Part shown: in pieces, positions 1 to 8,537 of the stretch | Layout: each line of letters starts with the position of its first letter | How positions within the stretch are numbered: the stretch's first letter is position 1 | Virus record (IMG/VR): IMGVR_UViG_3300032086_001176 | Location: 1-42,376 of that record | Direction: 5' to 3' (one strand) | DNA length: 42,376 nt | From: a virus | Notes under the pieces: model-generated | The model's input: the letters and a program-made list of their open reading frames with translations, nothing else | What the model was told of the DNA's origin: nothing | Database searches by the model: none | Translations under genes and position numbers: made by a program

Positions 1-231
1 CAGTGGTCTGCGTGTCAGTCAAGCCGATGTTGACAACGCCGCCAACCCTGTTGGTGTATGTAATGGCAAAATCTGCTGCCTTGACCGTGCGTGCTTTATC
101 CCAGGCTTGAGCAGTAACGGTCCAGCCTGTTAGATCAATTGCAGCACCGTTGCTGTCTGCAAAAGCAAGCTGAACGTCATAATCCGCCCGACGCTGGAGC
201 GAAATGTTATACGTTCCAGGTCGGACGGCCA
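1..231 (-). CDS. Phage protein of the fibre/baseplate region, 3' end cut by window start
   Basis: This is the N-terminal 77 residues of a protein that is complete at 41584-41922 (112 aa), with only a few substitutions. It starts MAVRPGTYNISLQRRADYD. The ATG at 231-229 has a clear ribosome binding site (AGGGGGA) about 7 bases upstream. It resembles small beta-rich proteins of siphovirus tail-fibre or baseplate regions. Its function is not known to me. The start follows the 44-aa basic gene by about 25 bases. Confidence 0.8.
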
Positions 232-256
232 TGATGTAATCCCCCTAAGGGTTATT

Positions 257-391
257 CTATCGGCCTTGACCGCGCGGCATTTTGCGTGTGCCACGGGGTT
301 TTGAATGTTGCCCGTGGCCTTGGCGCGTTTTCTTTGGTTTACCGGCTTTAAACTCAACGCGAGCTAAACCCGTGCGTGACTTGACAGCCAT
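257..391 (-). CDS. Small basic protein ending in RGQGR, 44 aa
   Basis: The reading frame starts MAVKSRTGLARVEFKAGKPK, is rich in Lys, Arg and Gly, and ends PRGQGR. Its ATG at 391-389 overlaps the TGA of the upstream 187-aa gene by one base (TGATG), indicating translational coupling. A second copy sits at 41947-42081 with one residue changed (Arg to Cys at position 33), so the frame is maintained in both variants. Very small basic proteins with this kind of C-terminus occur in many cyanophages (general recollection). The role is unknown; nucleic acid binding is possible from the charge alone. Confidence 0.75.
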   Translation of the reverse strand: MAVKSRTGLARVEFKAGKPKKTRQGHGQHSKPRGTRKMPRGQGR

Positions 392-954
392 CAGGGTTGC
401 TTAGGCCAAGGAATCATGAACGACTCAGGGTTGGGGATCATGTTGCCATCATCGCCCATTACTTCTTCAGGGTTAGTTAGCAATGCAGCCAATTCATCAG
501 TGGTGGTGCAACGCGAAATTTGATCCTCACGCAAGCCGCATGTGATGCGAACTAGATCGCGGTATTGCTTGACCGCTGCAGGAATCTCAATGCTGGTGTC
601 CACCTTGCGGGTGATGTACCAATCAGAAGAAGCAAGCAAGCTGCCTGTAATTTCTTTTTGCTTGGCGATCCACTGCGACTTCAAACCCTTGGTCACAAGC
701 TGATTGCCGTCAGCATCCAAGACTGGATCGCCGTTTTCGTCTACTTCGTTGACATCTTCAAGCGCCTTAGGGTTGCCAACGCCCCAGTAAAAACGCTGGT
801 CATAACGCTCAGGATCAGCAACCTCAGTGATGCCGATTGCTGCTTTCTCGTACTCACTGGCGTGCCGCAACCAGTTGGCTGGGTACTGCGTGCCGTTTGC
901 GTCTGTGAAGGGGCGGTCAATACCAAGTGGTTGACCGTTGAGAAGGAAGGCCAT
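391..954 (-). CDS. Phage tail-fibre-associated protein (MAFLLNG family), 187 aa
   Basis: The protein starts MAFLLNGQPLGIDRPFTDAN and contains the motif YPANWLRHASEYEKAAIGI, which I associate with a protein common next to fibre genes in cyanophages and other aquatic phages, often annotated as a tail-fibre assembly or DUF4376-like protein. A C-terminal helical part follows. It lies 9 bases after the 797-aa fibre gene and overlaps the 44-aa gene. The diverged 3' part recurs at the right end. Chaperone or fibre-assembly function is inferred from position and family resemblance only. Confidence 0.8.
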   Translation of the reverse strand: MAFLLNGQPLGIDRPFTDANGTQYPANWLRHASEYEKAAIGITEVADPERYDQRFYWGVGNPKALEDVNEVDENGDPVLDADGNQLVTKGLKSQWIAKQKEITGSLLASSDWYITRKVDTSIEIPAAVKQYRDLVRITCGLREDQISRCTTTDELAALLTNPEEVMGDDGNMIPNPESFMIPWPKQP

Positions 955-963
955 GACTAAAGG

Positions 964-3357
964 TTAGCGTGCGTTGGCGTACTTGAAAGGGTGTTCAGCG
1001 AACGCCATGAATATGTAATCACCCACATTTAGGTCAGCATCAGTGTTTCTAATTTTGAAGCCACTGCTCAAAAAATCAATCGCAAAAGCAGAGCTTGGCG
1101 ACTCTCCATTGCTTGAGAGGGCGTATAGCGGGTTGTCGTTTGCGTTGTAAACTTCCCGCTTGTTGTCATACATATACCACCAACCGGCAGCATCAGTTCT
1201 CTTGATCATCAAGAATGCGGGCGCAAAATTTGTGTGCGCATGTACGCCATCGGCGGACCCATTGCCGGTGTAGCTACCAAACTTGCTAAAACCTTCAACT
1301 TCGGCAAAGCAATAGGCGATATAGGTGTCACCGGTACTGTTAATCGTTCCATTATCACCAAGGCTAAATACCGTAGAAGTGGGAGCAGTCGAGTTCCAAA
1401 AATTTGAAGTATTAGATTGGGCCGCACTTTGATTAAGAATCAAGTAATAAGCAGCCGAAGTCAGCCCAGAGTGGTACACACCCCAAGAGCCAGCTGATGA
1501 TCTGTCTTTAACGATAAACATCGATGGCGCAACGCCTAGACCATGCCCAACAGTGGCGTTAGATCCCGTTCCTGTGAAACTAACAATCGAAAACCCAGCA
1601 TCAACGTTGGCGCTTACCGTGCTTGTAATTGTGCCATTACTATTACTAGAACTGCTGCCGCCTGCTTTCCAGTTCCAGGCAGCATAGGTAGCCGTATTTT
1701 GATTAGTCGTAGCATCACTAACGACAGTAAACCCGTCAGAATCAAACGAACTAATCGTAGTTGCAACAGTTGTCTCTGCAGCAGTTGAGTTTGACGCAAG
1801 CCGTTTGGTTGCGCCTCTTACAGAATCTTGCAGTTCATGGTCTTCAGAGGCACTACGTTTTTTGATCCACACCCAATCAGGTTGAAACCCAACACCCGTA
1901 ATTGAGTTAGATGAACCTGTGCCCGTATAAAGCACGGTATTGAAGTAACCCGTTCCATCCTTAATCGTCGGCACGGGCAGGTTTGCCGTGCATAACGCAA
2001 GATAACCAGCAGGCGGACTGTAATAAAAATCGCCTACACCATTACCATCGCTATTGCCTTGTGCTGTCTTGTTGCCTGCAAAACTACTGTCTTGACCAAA
2101 GTTGAACGTGCCATTGTCGGAGGTGTTGTAAGCATGAGCGCCAAAAGCGTAATACCCAGATAGGCCAGTTTTTTGCGCTATATAAGTGTTGTTTTTGTAA
2201 AAGTTGATCTCCCCGTCGTCTAAATTTAAAGCAAGCCCAATAACGTCGCCCGTGGTGTACGTTGTTCCTGTGTCAGTGGTTGAGCCATTGAAGTAAATGA
2301 TTCCGTTTGGCGCGTAGCCATAGCTGTTTTCTGTAGTGGACTGACCTAAATAACCACCAAGACTTTCGTTAGGAACAGAAACGATGCCTCCAAGAATACG
2401 ACTTGTTCCGCCCTGTGAGTTGACAACGTATTCTGCATACCACTTTCCAGACTGCATGGCCTGAGTAGAGCGGATCATTTCATACGAACCGCCGCTTGAA
2501 TTAGCCCACTCAAGATTGCCTTCGGAGGTAGAGATGTTGTTCGACGAATATCTATCAAGGGGATTAAGAGTGCAGAAATTGTTTGTTGGACTGTCAGGAC
2601 AGCAATCGTTTACGCTGAAATTGTTTGGCGTCCAGTCGTTGCCGTTGCCGCTAGTGTCCGTTCCAAGTGCAGATACGGTGCTGTTATCTGAAAAATTTAA
2701 ATAGAAACCGTTGGTGCCGTAGCTGCCGCTGTACTTTTTAGGAATCCAAGCGCCGGTTTCAGTGTCAGTTTCGCCAAAGTCAGAAACATCAAGTGCCGTG
2801 CTATCGATAAAATGCGCCTCTGCTATGTACCCATCAAAGTAAGCACTTCCAGCGGCTTGATACCTGCCAACTGCATGAGCAATGTTGTTGTTGACTGGTC
2901 CGTCTGTGTTTTGCGGCAGGTAGCTAGAAGACCTAAACGATTGCAAGCTCCCGTTTACATATAGCTTCGTCCTGTTAGATGATGTAGCCTGCGTGGTGTC
3001 AAAGATTAAAACGACATGATACCAAGCAGAAACATCTCTGTATTTTGCATCAGTATATAGATAATACCAAGTTGATCCTGTTGGGTTAAATCCAATTTGC
3101 AATTCGTCGCTTGTATTAAAACGAAATTCGCTACGCTGAGAACTTGGACCAGAAGCTGCATTAAATATCTCTTGAGATGTTCCTAAATTTGCACGCTTTA
3201 CCCAGCAACTCCAAGTCCACGTTTTACGATTGCCTGCGCTGCTAGGTGTTTGGTTTAAATACGCAGTGTCATCATCATTGAACCGCAAGCTGCGTTCGAT
3301 CTCATACCCACCCTGGCCAGACGCACCAGCAAGAAGGTTGCTACCAATGATGCTCAT
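964..3357 (-). CDS. Large tail fibre / receptor-binding protein with LamG-like and SPRY-like domains, 797 aa
   Basis: Residues about 20-210 look like a concanavalin A/LamG-type fold (WTWSCWVKRANLG, WYHVVLIFDTTQ, TKLYVNGSLQ). Residues about 280-430 look like a SPRY-type module (GKWYAEYVV, GDVIGLALNLDDGEINFYKN). The C-terminal half has repeated beta units of the sort found in marine phage fibres (FQPDWVWIKKRS, VAPSMFIVKDRS, FAPAFLMIKRTD). Such proteins bind surface glycans. The start overlaps the stop of the 253-aa gene by 4 bases. This is the likeliest primary host-recognition protein; the exact receptor cannot be told from sequence. Confidence 0.85.
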   Translation of the reverse strand: MSIIGSNLLAGASGQGGYEIERSLRFNDDDTAYLNQTPSSAGNRKTWTWSCWVKRANLGTSQEIFNAASGPSSQRSEFRFNTSDELQIGFNPTGSTWYYLYTDAKYRDVSAWYHVVLIFDTTQATSSNRTKLYVNGSLQSFRSSSYLPQNTDGPVNNNIAHAVGRYQAAGSAYFDGYIAEAHFIDSTALDVSDFGETDTETGAWIPKKYSGSYGTNGFYLNFSDNSTVSALGTDTSGNGNDWTPNNFSVNDCCPDSPTNNFCTLNPLDRYSSNNISTSEGNLEWANSSGGSYEMIRSTQAMQSGKWYAEYVVNSQGGTSRILGGIVSVPNESLGGYLGQSTTENSYGYAPNGIIYFNGSTTDTGTTYTTGDVIGLALNLDDGEINFYKNNTYIAQKTGLSGYYAFGAHAYNTSDNGTFNFGQDSSFAGNKTAQGNSDGNGVGDFYYSPPAGYLALCTANLPVPTIKDGTGYFNTVLYTGTGSSNSITGVGFQPDWVWIKKRSASEDHELQDSVRGATKRLASNSTAAETTVATTISSFDSDGFTVVSDATTNQNTATYAAWNWKAGGSSSSNSNGTITSTVSANVDAGFSIVSFTGTGSNATVGHGLGVAPSMFIVKDRSSAGSWGVYHSGLTSAAYYLILNQSAAQSNTSNFWNSTAPTSTVFSLGDNGTINSTGDTYIAYCFAEVEGFSKFGSYTGNGSADGVHAHTNFAPAFLMIKRTDAAGWWYMYDNKREVYNANDNPLYALSSNGESPSSAFAIDFLSSGFKIRNTDADLNVGDYIFMAFAEHPFKYANAR

Positions 3358-4115
3358 GAGTAGTTGGCGGTAAAGACGGCATGGATGGAGCTTGCAGACC
3401 GCACCACATAATCAATGCGGTCTATTGCTGATGCAGTCGTTGTCAATGTAGGCGCAGTGCCACCAGTAAAATCCCAACTGCTGCCATAAGTCAAAATCCT
3501 AGAGCCAGTTGCATCCTGCACGACAAAAATTGATCCGCTTTGCCCTGCCGTCAGGTTGCTTGGGTTGGCCAACGTGCAAGACGATGTATTGGCCAGCGTC
3601 AAAGCAAAGTTGTTCGCCGTTGCAAAATCCAGCGTTTTGCTTGTATCGCCACTGGCAACGCTAATGGCAGAGATGCTGCCGCGTTGAGCTTTGGTAAACG
3701 TCTGAGTTACCGCAAGACCTGCAGCGGTTGTCGTTGCATCAGGCAGTGTAAAAGTACGATCAGCCGTTGGATCGGTAACAGCAAGCGTCGTTTCAAAGTC
3801 ATTTGCCGTTGCACCCTCAAAAGTCAGCGACCCAGCAGTGCCGATCTCAAGGTTGCCTGTAATCGTGCCACCGGAGGCGCTAAGCAGGCCAAGGTTTGCG
3901 GTGTTTGTAGAACCAACAGTAATCCAACCATCGTTGGCTGCATTACGCAGCTTTAAAAGATTGGTAGTGGTGTCCACCCACCACATGAACGCAAAGGTGT
4001 CTGTTGGCTGCGTTGAACTGCTGTTGTTGCTAACAATCGCATCCAGGACAAGATTGATGTCAGCACGGACCTGTGCGCCAGTTCCGTTTGCAATGTCGTA
4101 GTCGTGAGTTGCCAC
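3354..4115 (-). CDS. Tail fibre protein, 253 aa
   Basis: The protein starts MATHDYDIANGTGAQVRADI, an N-terminus typical of small fibre proteins that attach to the tail tip. It continues with low-complexity beta-strand repeats (TITGNLEIGTAGSLTFEG, FTLPDATTTAAGLA) like trimeric fibre shafts. It follows the J-like tail-tip gene and is coupled to the large fibre gene by a 4-base overlap, so it may link the tip to the receptor-binding fibre. Function is inferred from position and composition. Confidence 0.85.
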   Translation of the reverse strand: MATHDYDIANGTGAQVRADINLVLDAIVSNNSSSTQPTDTFAFMWWVDTTTNLLKLRNAANDGWITVGSTNTANLGLLSASGGTITGNLEIGTAGSLTFEGATANDFETTLAVTDPTADRTFTLPDATTTAAGLAVTQTFTKAQRGSISAISVASGDTSKTLDFATANNFALTLANTSSCTLANPSNLTAGQSGSIFVVQDATGSRILTYGSSWDFTGGTAPTLTTTASAIDRIDYVVRSASSIHAVFTANYS

Positions 4116-4139
4116 GCGCTGCTCACATCAATACTGCTA

Positions 4140-4153
4140 GGCTAATCTTAGCC
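4140..4153 (-). other. Inverted repeat over the stop codon of the tail-tip gene
   Basis: GGCTAA and TTAGCC flank two bases, and the TAA stop of the tail-tip gene lies in one arm. No U tract follows on the minus strand, so it is not an intrinsic terminator. It may be an mRNA stability or coupling element, or chance. Confidence 0.35.
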
Positions 4154-7100
4154 CGCTGCACCATAGCCAGTCGCTGTGTACTGGAAGTTGCGGTCAACTG
4201 CGGTGTCACTAGAGTTTTTAAACACAACGTCAAAGCCAGCACCCGTGACGTTGCTCACCTCAAAATAGTCACCACTTTGTAGGTTCTGAGCAGTGATGCC
4301 GACACTTGGCGGGTAGGCGTTGACGCCACCCAAAGCAGCCGTGCCAGCAAAAAACGCACGATCAAAGGTCACGCTTTTTGTACCGGCTCCGCTTGCAATA
4401 GCGCCAGTTGATTGCTCAGTGCGCTGCTGGAAAGTTGCTCTATAACCAACCTCTTGTACTGATACGTTTTCGTCAGAAGCCCTAGAGATCAACTCAACCT
4501 TAAACTGAAAAGCCCTGCCAAGGAATGTACCGGAGTTCAACGGCGTCCAATCGCTATACGTTGGCGTACCAGATGGGTCATCGTTGGTTTTGCGGAGCAG
4601 CAATCGGGCATTCACCTCATCAACAACACCGCCGTCCCAGTCAGGCATTGAGTCGACAAACTCAACTCTGTTATCCCATAAGTCAGACGGGTAAAACCCT
4701 GTGCCGACTAGATGCCGCTCAAGGTCAAGGGAAAGCACAGCGCCAAGATCAAGGGTGTTGGCAAAGGCATACTCACCAGAGTCAATAATTCCATCACCTA
4801 AATAGTCAAAGTTGATGATGGCATCAACGTCATCAACGATTGGTTCATCAATCTCAGTTGCGCCTGATAGCACAAGAGCGTCGTATTCTTCACTGTAAAA
4901 AGTGTTGGTAAATGTACCCTGGAACGCTGGGATGTCCGTGTCTTCACGACGGCTTTGAACTAAAAGTGCATTGAGCGGTTCAGGGAAGTCAACAACAACG
5001 CTGGTTTCATTTTCGCTTCTACGGCCACCGCTGTCTTCAAACTTGACAAGGATCTCACCTTCAATGCGAGGTACAACCGCTTCAGTTGCCGACCCCGCAA
5101 TTGCCTCAATTAAATCAACACTGCTTGTCCACGTTCCAGTGCCATCAGTCTTGTTGGTGTGACGGATATGCACACGACCGCCAACCTGCACATCCAGGTC
5201 AACTGTTGGATCCCAGCGCAAACGAGCACTGTTGGCGTTGATCACTTCAATGGTGAGGTTCTGCACGTCACCAGGAACAGCTGTTTTACCTGCAAGGTTG
5301 AAGGTGTATTTAACTGACGGACCTTCCTTGCCGATTGCGCTGTACGGAAGAACATAAACCTCAAGCGTTCCAGCTTTAAGGCCGCGAATTTCAATATTTG
5401 GGGAATCGGTTTGAATTGACTGGAAGTTATCATCGTCAAGCCTGTATTTAACAATGTAGGTGTCCGTTACATTGTCAGGGCTTACCCAGCTCAAATTGAC
5501 ACCGGTTCTGACGTTTGATCCGTCTAAGTAAAGAAATTCCTCTTTTGCGAGGCTTGTAATGGCTGATGGTGTAGCAGAAAGATCAGTGATGTCACGCTCA
5601 GCGATAACTAGGTTTTCTTCAATTGTGTTGTAGAGTGACTCGTTATATTTGAGTGCCGTAACACCAAGCGTTCCATCGTCGTTTTCAGTGACGCTTACAA
5701 CACGGAACTGCTGTGACTGAATGTTGCTGCTTTGAATCAGCCAGATAGCAGATGCGTTAGGTGCTTCACTGAACGCAGAGTCAACCGTAACCGTTACGTT
5801 GTTGACATTAGTAATGTTCCGCGTCTCAACCAAGCCTGTTGGTAAAACCACAGAAATCGTTGGGCTTGTTGCCAGATCAACTTGCAAATCTGTGTTGCTG
5901 TCCAGTACGACAGTTGTTGTAGTTGCAGAAGCGACGCGGCCATTTCGGCGTGTCCCGCCACGCGTAGGATCTGCAACGTCAATAACAACGCCAGGGCGCA
6001 ACACCAAGCCAGAGTCAATTCCAATTGAAAAGCTGACTGTTTCTGTAAGTGCTTGTTCGCTCAACAGCGCCCACAGACCAAGACGCCTTGCTTGGCCCTG
6101 TGAATAGCACCCAAATGCCTGCATATCTTTATTGATAATCCCGTACTTGGCAACGGCATCAGCGTCTTCAACAAGCTCAAACTTGACCTCACCTAGAAGG
6201 TCATAGTCTTGATAAGAAACAGTGGCGGTTGTGTGCCGTGACTTCAGGCTTGAACCTGAATAAGTAAAGATGCCATCAACAACATTGCTAGGACCAAGCA
6301 GATACTGAGAATCAGAAGGGCGATCCTGTGTAAGAACCAACGACCCAGCGCCGTAATAGGAGATGCCACGGAATACGCTGGTCATCTCTTGAATCAGGTT
6401 GTAGACCTCATCAATCGTGTTGATAACGGTATTACAGGCAAAACGAACTTCTTGGCCGCCCTTACCGTTGTCAACAAGTTCGTTGCAATACTGACTAATT
6501 CGGTAAAAGTCATATCGGTCTAGTGACGATTCTGGGATGTTTGCGCCATACCGTTCATTTGTCAGCAAATCCCACAGACACCACGCTGGATCGTTGGTCC
6601 AAGTTGCAGCAGTAAACGTCCCATCCCACACACCGGAATAAGTGATCCTTCCTAGATGCGTTGTGGTGTCAACAGTGGCGTTGCTAGGAATTGCAACTTT
6701 CAATCCCCGTACCAGATACTTGCGGCTGGGGATGGCGCTGAATTGACGTGAGTCAAAGCTCAGGCCAACAACAGCGGTGTTGGGGTAGCGGAATTTTTCA
6801 TCAATAATCTCTTCGTATGTTGTCCAAATCAAACGCGATTGTATGCGGGTAGAAGCGTTGCTGCTGGTGCGGATAACGCGAATATCAACAGGGAAAGCCC
6901 CGTCAATATCAAAGATGTAGTCACGGTTGAAAGTAGTTGAGCTTTTGCCAGAAATTGTGTACTCGTTTAGATCAATAAAACCGCCGCCGTTGTACTGGAT
7001 TTGAAACTTGAAAGAAACGCTTGCCCCACGAATGTCACCATCAGTTTCAAAGGTTTGCAAGGATGGGACTGTCATCCCAAACTTGACGCGGTTGGTGCTT

Positions 7101-7936
7101 GTGTTATTAATTGAACGCGCTACCAAGGTATCTTGGTTGACTTCAATATCAACAGAAAAAACGGTGCTAACTGCAGTAACACCTGGCAAATAAACTTGAT
7201 CCTGCGTGCCGTTCCTAGTATTGATCTCAAAGTTTTGAAAGTTAGGCGTTCCAGTGGATGCCAGAACAGGCGTGTCATTTAAATAGATTCCTTGGTTCCC
7301 GTTTTCAATCCCCTCAATCGGACCTTCACCCAGTAAGTCAACAACTTCCGCATACTGAATTGAACTAAGAGTGTCAGATTCTTCAACCGGAGGTGCCGGT
7401 GCTTTAGAACGACTGCCGCCACCGCCCTTACCGCCACCACCGCCGCCACCACCACCGCCAGATCCCATGATCTGAGCGCCAAGTCCAGCGTTGTGAACAC
7501 GGATGCCGTTAGCAATAAAGGTATGACGACCTTCAACCGTCAGGTTGTAAACCGTATGGTTGCCAAGGTTTTCACGATTGACAATTGGGCGTAGATGGTC
7601 GGCTGCATCAACAACGCAGTCATCAGCCCCAAGCGTTCCAATCTCAACAAAAGCGTTGAACTGGTTGAGTACCCAGTGGTTTGGGGTTGCATCTACATGA
7701 TCACCGCCCCAGAGAAAATACCTGACAACTGGTTCATTGTCGTGCTCATGAACCTTGAGAACCTTTGCTTCGTGCAGCGCACCCTTGTCATCAAAGCTGA
7801 TGACCGTATCACCTACTTGAATCTCACCAATCGGCTTTTGACCGCCAGGGATCCCGACAAGCGTTTCTGCCGTAAAACAACCACTGCCGCTGCTGCCGCC
7901 GCCACCAGCACCAAGGATTAATTTGCGATTAGCCAC
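4148..7936 (-). CDS. J: J-like tail-tip / central fibre protein with N-terminal Hint (intein-like) domain
   Basis: From the lambda-type core start (TLSSIQYAEVVDLLGEGPIE) onward this is a GpJ-family host-specificity protein, with fibronectin-like modules in the middle and a C-terminal beta domain. Before the core, residues 20-149 form a Hint domain: Cys20 (GSGCFTAETLVGIPGG), a TxxH motif (TPNH, Thr84-His87), and a C-terminal block ending TFIANGIRVHN, with His148 and Asn149 followed by Ala150. A poly-Gly linker (residues about 155-175) joins it to the core. I prefer the GTG at 7936 (MANRKLILG), which overlaps the end of gene I; a TTG at 7945 would add three residues. In lambda this protein forms the tail tip and contacts the receptor. 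The Hint domain could self-cleave and release the N-terminal leader. Confidence 0.93.
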   Translation of the reverse strand: MANRKLILGAGGGGSSGSGCFTAETLVGIPGGQKPIGEIQVGDTVISFDDKGALHEAKVLKVHEHDNEPVVRYFLWGGDHVDATPNHWVLNQFNAFVEIGTLGADDCVVDAADHLRPIVNRENLGNHTVYNLTVEGRHTFIANGIRVHNAGLGAQIMGSGGGGGGGGGGKGGGGSRSKAPAPPVEESDTLSSIQYAEVVDLLGEGPIEGIENGNQGIYLNDTPVLASTGTPNFQNFEINTRNGTQDQVYLPGVTAVSTVFSVDIEVNQDTLVARSINNTSTNRVKFGMTVPSLQTFETDGDIRGASVSFKFQIQYNGGGFIDLNEYTISGKSSTTFNRDYIFDIDGAFPVDIRVIRTSSNASTRIQSRLIWTTYEEIIDEKFRYPNTAVVGLSFDSRQFSAIPSRKYLVRGLKVAIPSNATVDTTTHLGRITYSGVWDGTFTAATWTNDPAWCLWDLLTNERYGANIPESSLDRYDFYRISQYCNELVDNGKGGQEVRFACNTVINTIDEVYNLIQEMTSVFRGISYYGAGSLVLTQDRPSDSQYLLGPSNVVDGIFTYSGSSLKSRHTTATVSYQDYDLLGEVKFELVEDADAVAKYGIINKDMQAFGCYSQGQARRLGLWALLSEQALTETVSFSIGIDSGLVLRPGVVIDVADPTRGGTRRNGRVASATTTTVVLDSNTDLQVDLATSPTISVVLPTGLVETRNITNVNNVTVTVDSAFSEAPNASAIWLIQSSNIQSQQFRVVSVTENDDGTLGVTALKYNESLYNTIEENLVIAERDITDLSATPSAITSLAKEEFLYLDGSNVRTGVNLSWVSPDNVTDTYIVKYRLDDDNFQSIQTDSPNIEIRGLKAGTLEVYVLPYSAIGKEGPSVKYTFNLAGKTAVPGDVQNLTIEVINANSARLRWDPTVDLDVQVGGRVHIRHTNKTDGTGTWTSSVDLIEAIAGSATEAVVPRIEGEILVKFEDSGGRRSENETSVVVDFPEPLNALLVQSRREDTDIPAFQGTFTNTFYSEEYDALVLSGATEIDEPIVDDVDAIINFDYLGDGIIDSGEYAFANTLDLGAVLSLDLERHLVGTGFYPSDLWDNRVEFVDSMPDWDGGVVDEVNARLLLRKTNDDPSGTPTYSDWTPLNSGTFLGRAFQFKVELISRASDENVSVQEVGYRATFQQRTEQSTGAIASGAGTKSVTFDRAFFAGTAALGGVNAYPPSVGITAQNLQSGDYFEVSNVTGAGFDVVFKNSSDTAVDRNFQYTATGYGAAG
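7490..7879 (-). other. Hint / bacterial-intein-like domain coding segment
   Basis: The segment encodes about 130 residues from Cys to the terminal His-Asn, the size of a mini-intein with no homing endonuclease. Splicing-active features seen are the N-terminal Cys, TxxH in block B and the terminal HN. The residue after Asn is Ala rather than Cys, Ser or Thr, so canonical trans-esterification to the C-extein is not expected. This fits bacterial intein-like (BIL) domains, which mainly cleave. There is no conserved extein on the N side: only about 19 Gly/Ser-rich residues. Confidence 0.85.
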
Positions 7937-8537
7937 GCGATTCAATCCCCACAGACAACACGGCGGAACCAGTAATGGCCCTTCCGTAAATTATGGGCAC
8001 AGGCAAGCCCTGTTTAGTGGTGTTGACAATGCCGCTAAAGCTAAAACTTTCAAGGCGAACAGCATCTTTGTCACGAACGCCTGTGCGAGATGACGGACCA
8101 GCAGACAAGCTTGGTGTTGGAGAGATCAGGGTGGATACACCGCTGAGAATCAAACCGCCACCAAGTAGACCAAGGCCCAAACCACCGCCCACTGCTGCAA
8201 ACGGAATGATTAAAGCTGCTGCAACTAAAGCCACTCCAACCAAAATCTGACCAATGCCGCTACCACCGGCACCAGTCAAAACAGGTGTGATACTGAAAAC
8301 TTCCCGCTCACTCCACGGTGAGTGCAAGCTATCGCAGTTATCCTCAGTCACACGCTCTTTACCAACCGTGACGCGATAGCCCACGCCATCCTTTTCACTA
8401 TCAATCAACCACTTTTCAAGACCAGGGAAATTAGCGATCAACGCCCGCAATGCTTGGGCTGGGGTGTCAGCTACAAACTCAAAGCGGCACTGGCCTAGCT
8501 TTTTGCGTAAAGCGCCGTAGACCTTAACGACTTTCAT
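7929..8537 (-). CDS. I: Tail tip assembly protein I-like, 202 aa
   Basis: The N-terminal part (MKVVKVYGALRKKLGQ... FVADTPAQALRALIANFPG) matches the ubiquitin-like start of lambda gpI-family proteins. A Gly/Ala-rich hydrophobic stretch follows (about residues 95-135), then a conserved C-terminal part with VPIIYGRAITGS. It sits between K and J exactly as in lambda, where gpI helps assemble the tail tip and is not retained in the virion. It overlaps K by 14 bases and J by about 8. Confidence 0.85.
   Translation of the reverse strand: MKVVKVYGALRKKLGQCRFEFVADTPAQALRALIANFPGLEKWLIDSEKDGVGYRVTVGKERVTEDNCDSLHSPWSEREVFSITPVLTGAGGSGIGQILVGVALVAAALIIPFAAVGGGLGLGLLGGGLILSGVSTLISPTPSLSAGPSSRTGVRDKDAVRLESFSFSGIVNTTKQGLPVPIIYGRAITGSAVLSVGIESRG

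Larger units (their letters stand above)
1..686. repeat. Left copy of the diverged terminal direct repeat
   Basis: This segment aligns base for base, without indels, with 41691-42376. I count about 51 mismatches by eye. The first 60 bases are identical, and mismatches are densest at about 420-600, inside the 187-aa gene. The repeat begins at the first base of the window and its partner ends at the last base, as expected for the overlapping ends of a circular or circularly permuted genome rather than an internal duplication. Confidence 0.93.

Noticed and set aside
1-686. Simple internal gene duplication of the 112/44/187-aa genes
   Set aside because: Both copies terminate exactly at the window ends and gene order closes across the join, which fits overlapping ends of a circular or permuted genome better.
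565-960. 131-residue plus-strand frame and similar long plus-strand frames at 3540-3956, 5799-6107, 11315-11761, 17158-17532 and 18003-18509
   Set aside because: All lie antisense to well-supported structural genes and show the composition of reading a gene backwards.
7490-7879. Standard splicing intein in the tail-tip gene
   Set aside because: The residue after the terminal Asn is Ala, not Cys/Ser/Thr, and the N-terminal flank is only a short Gly/Ser leader.
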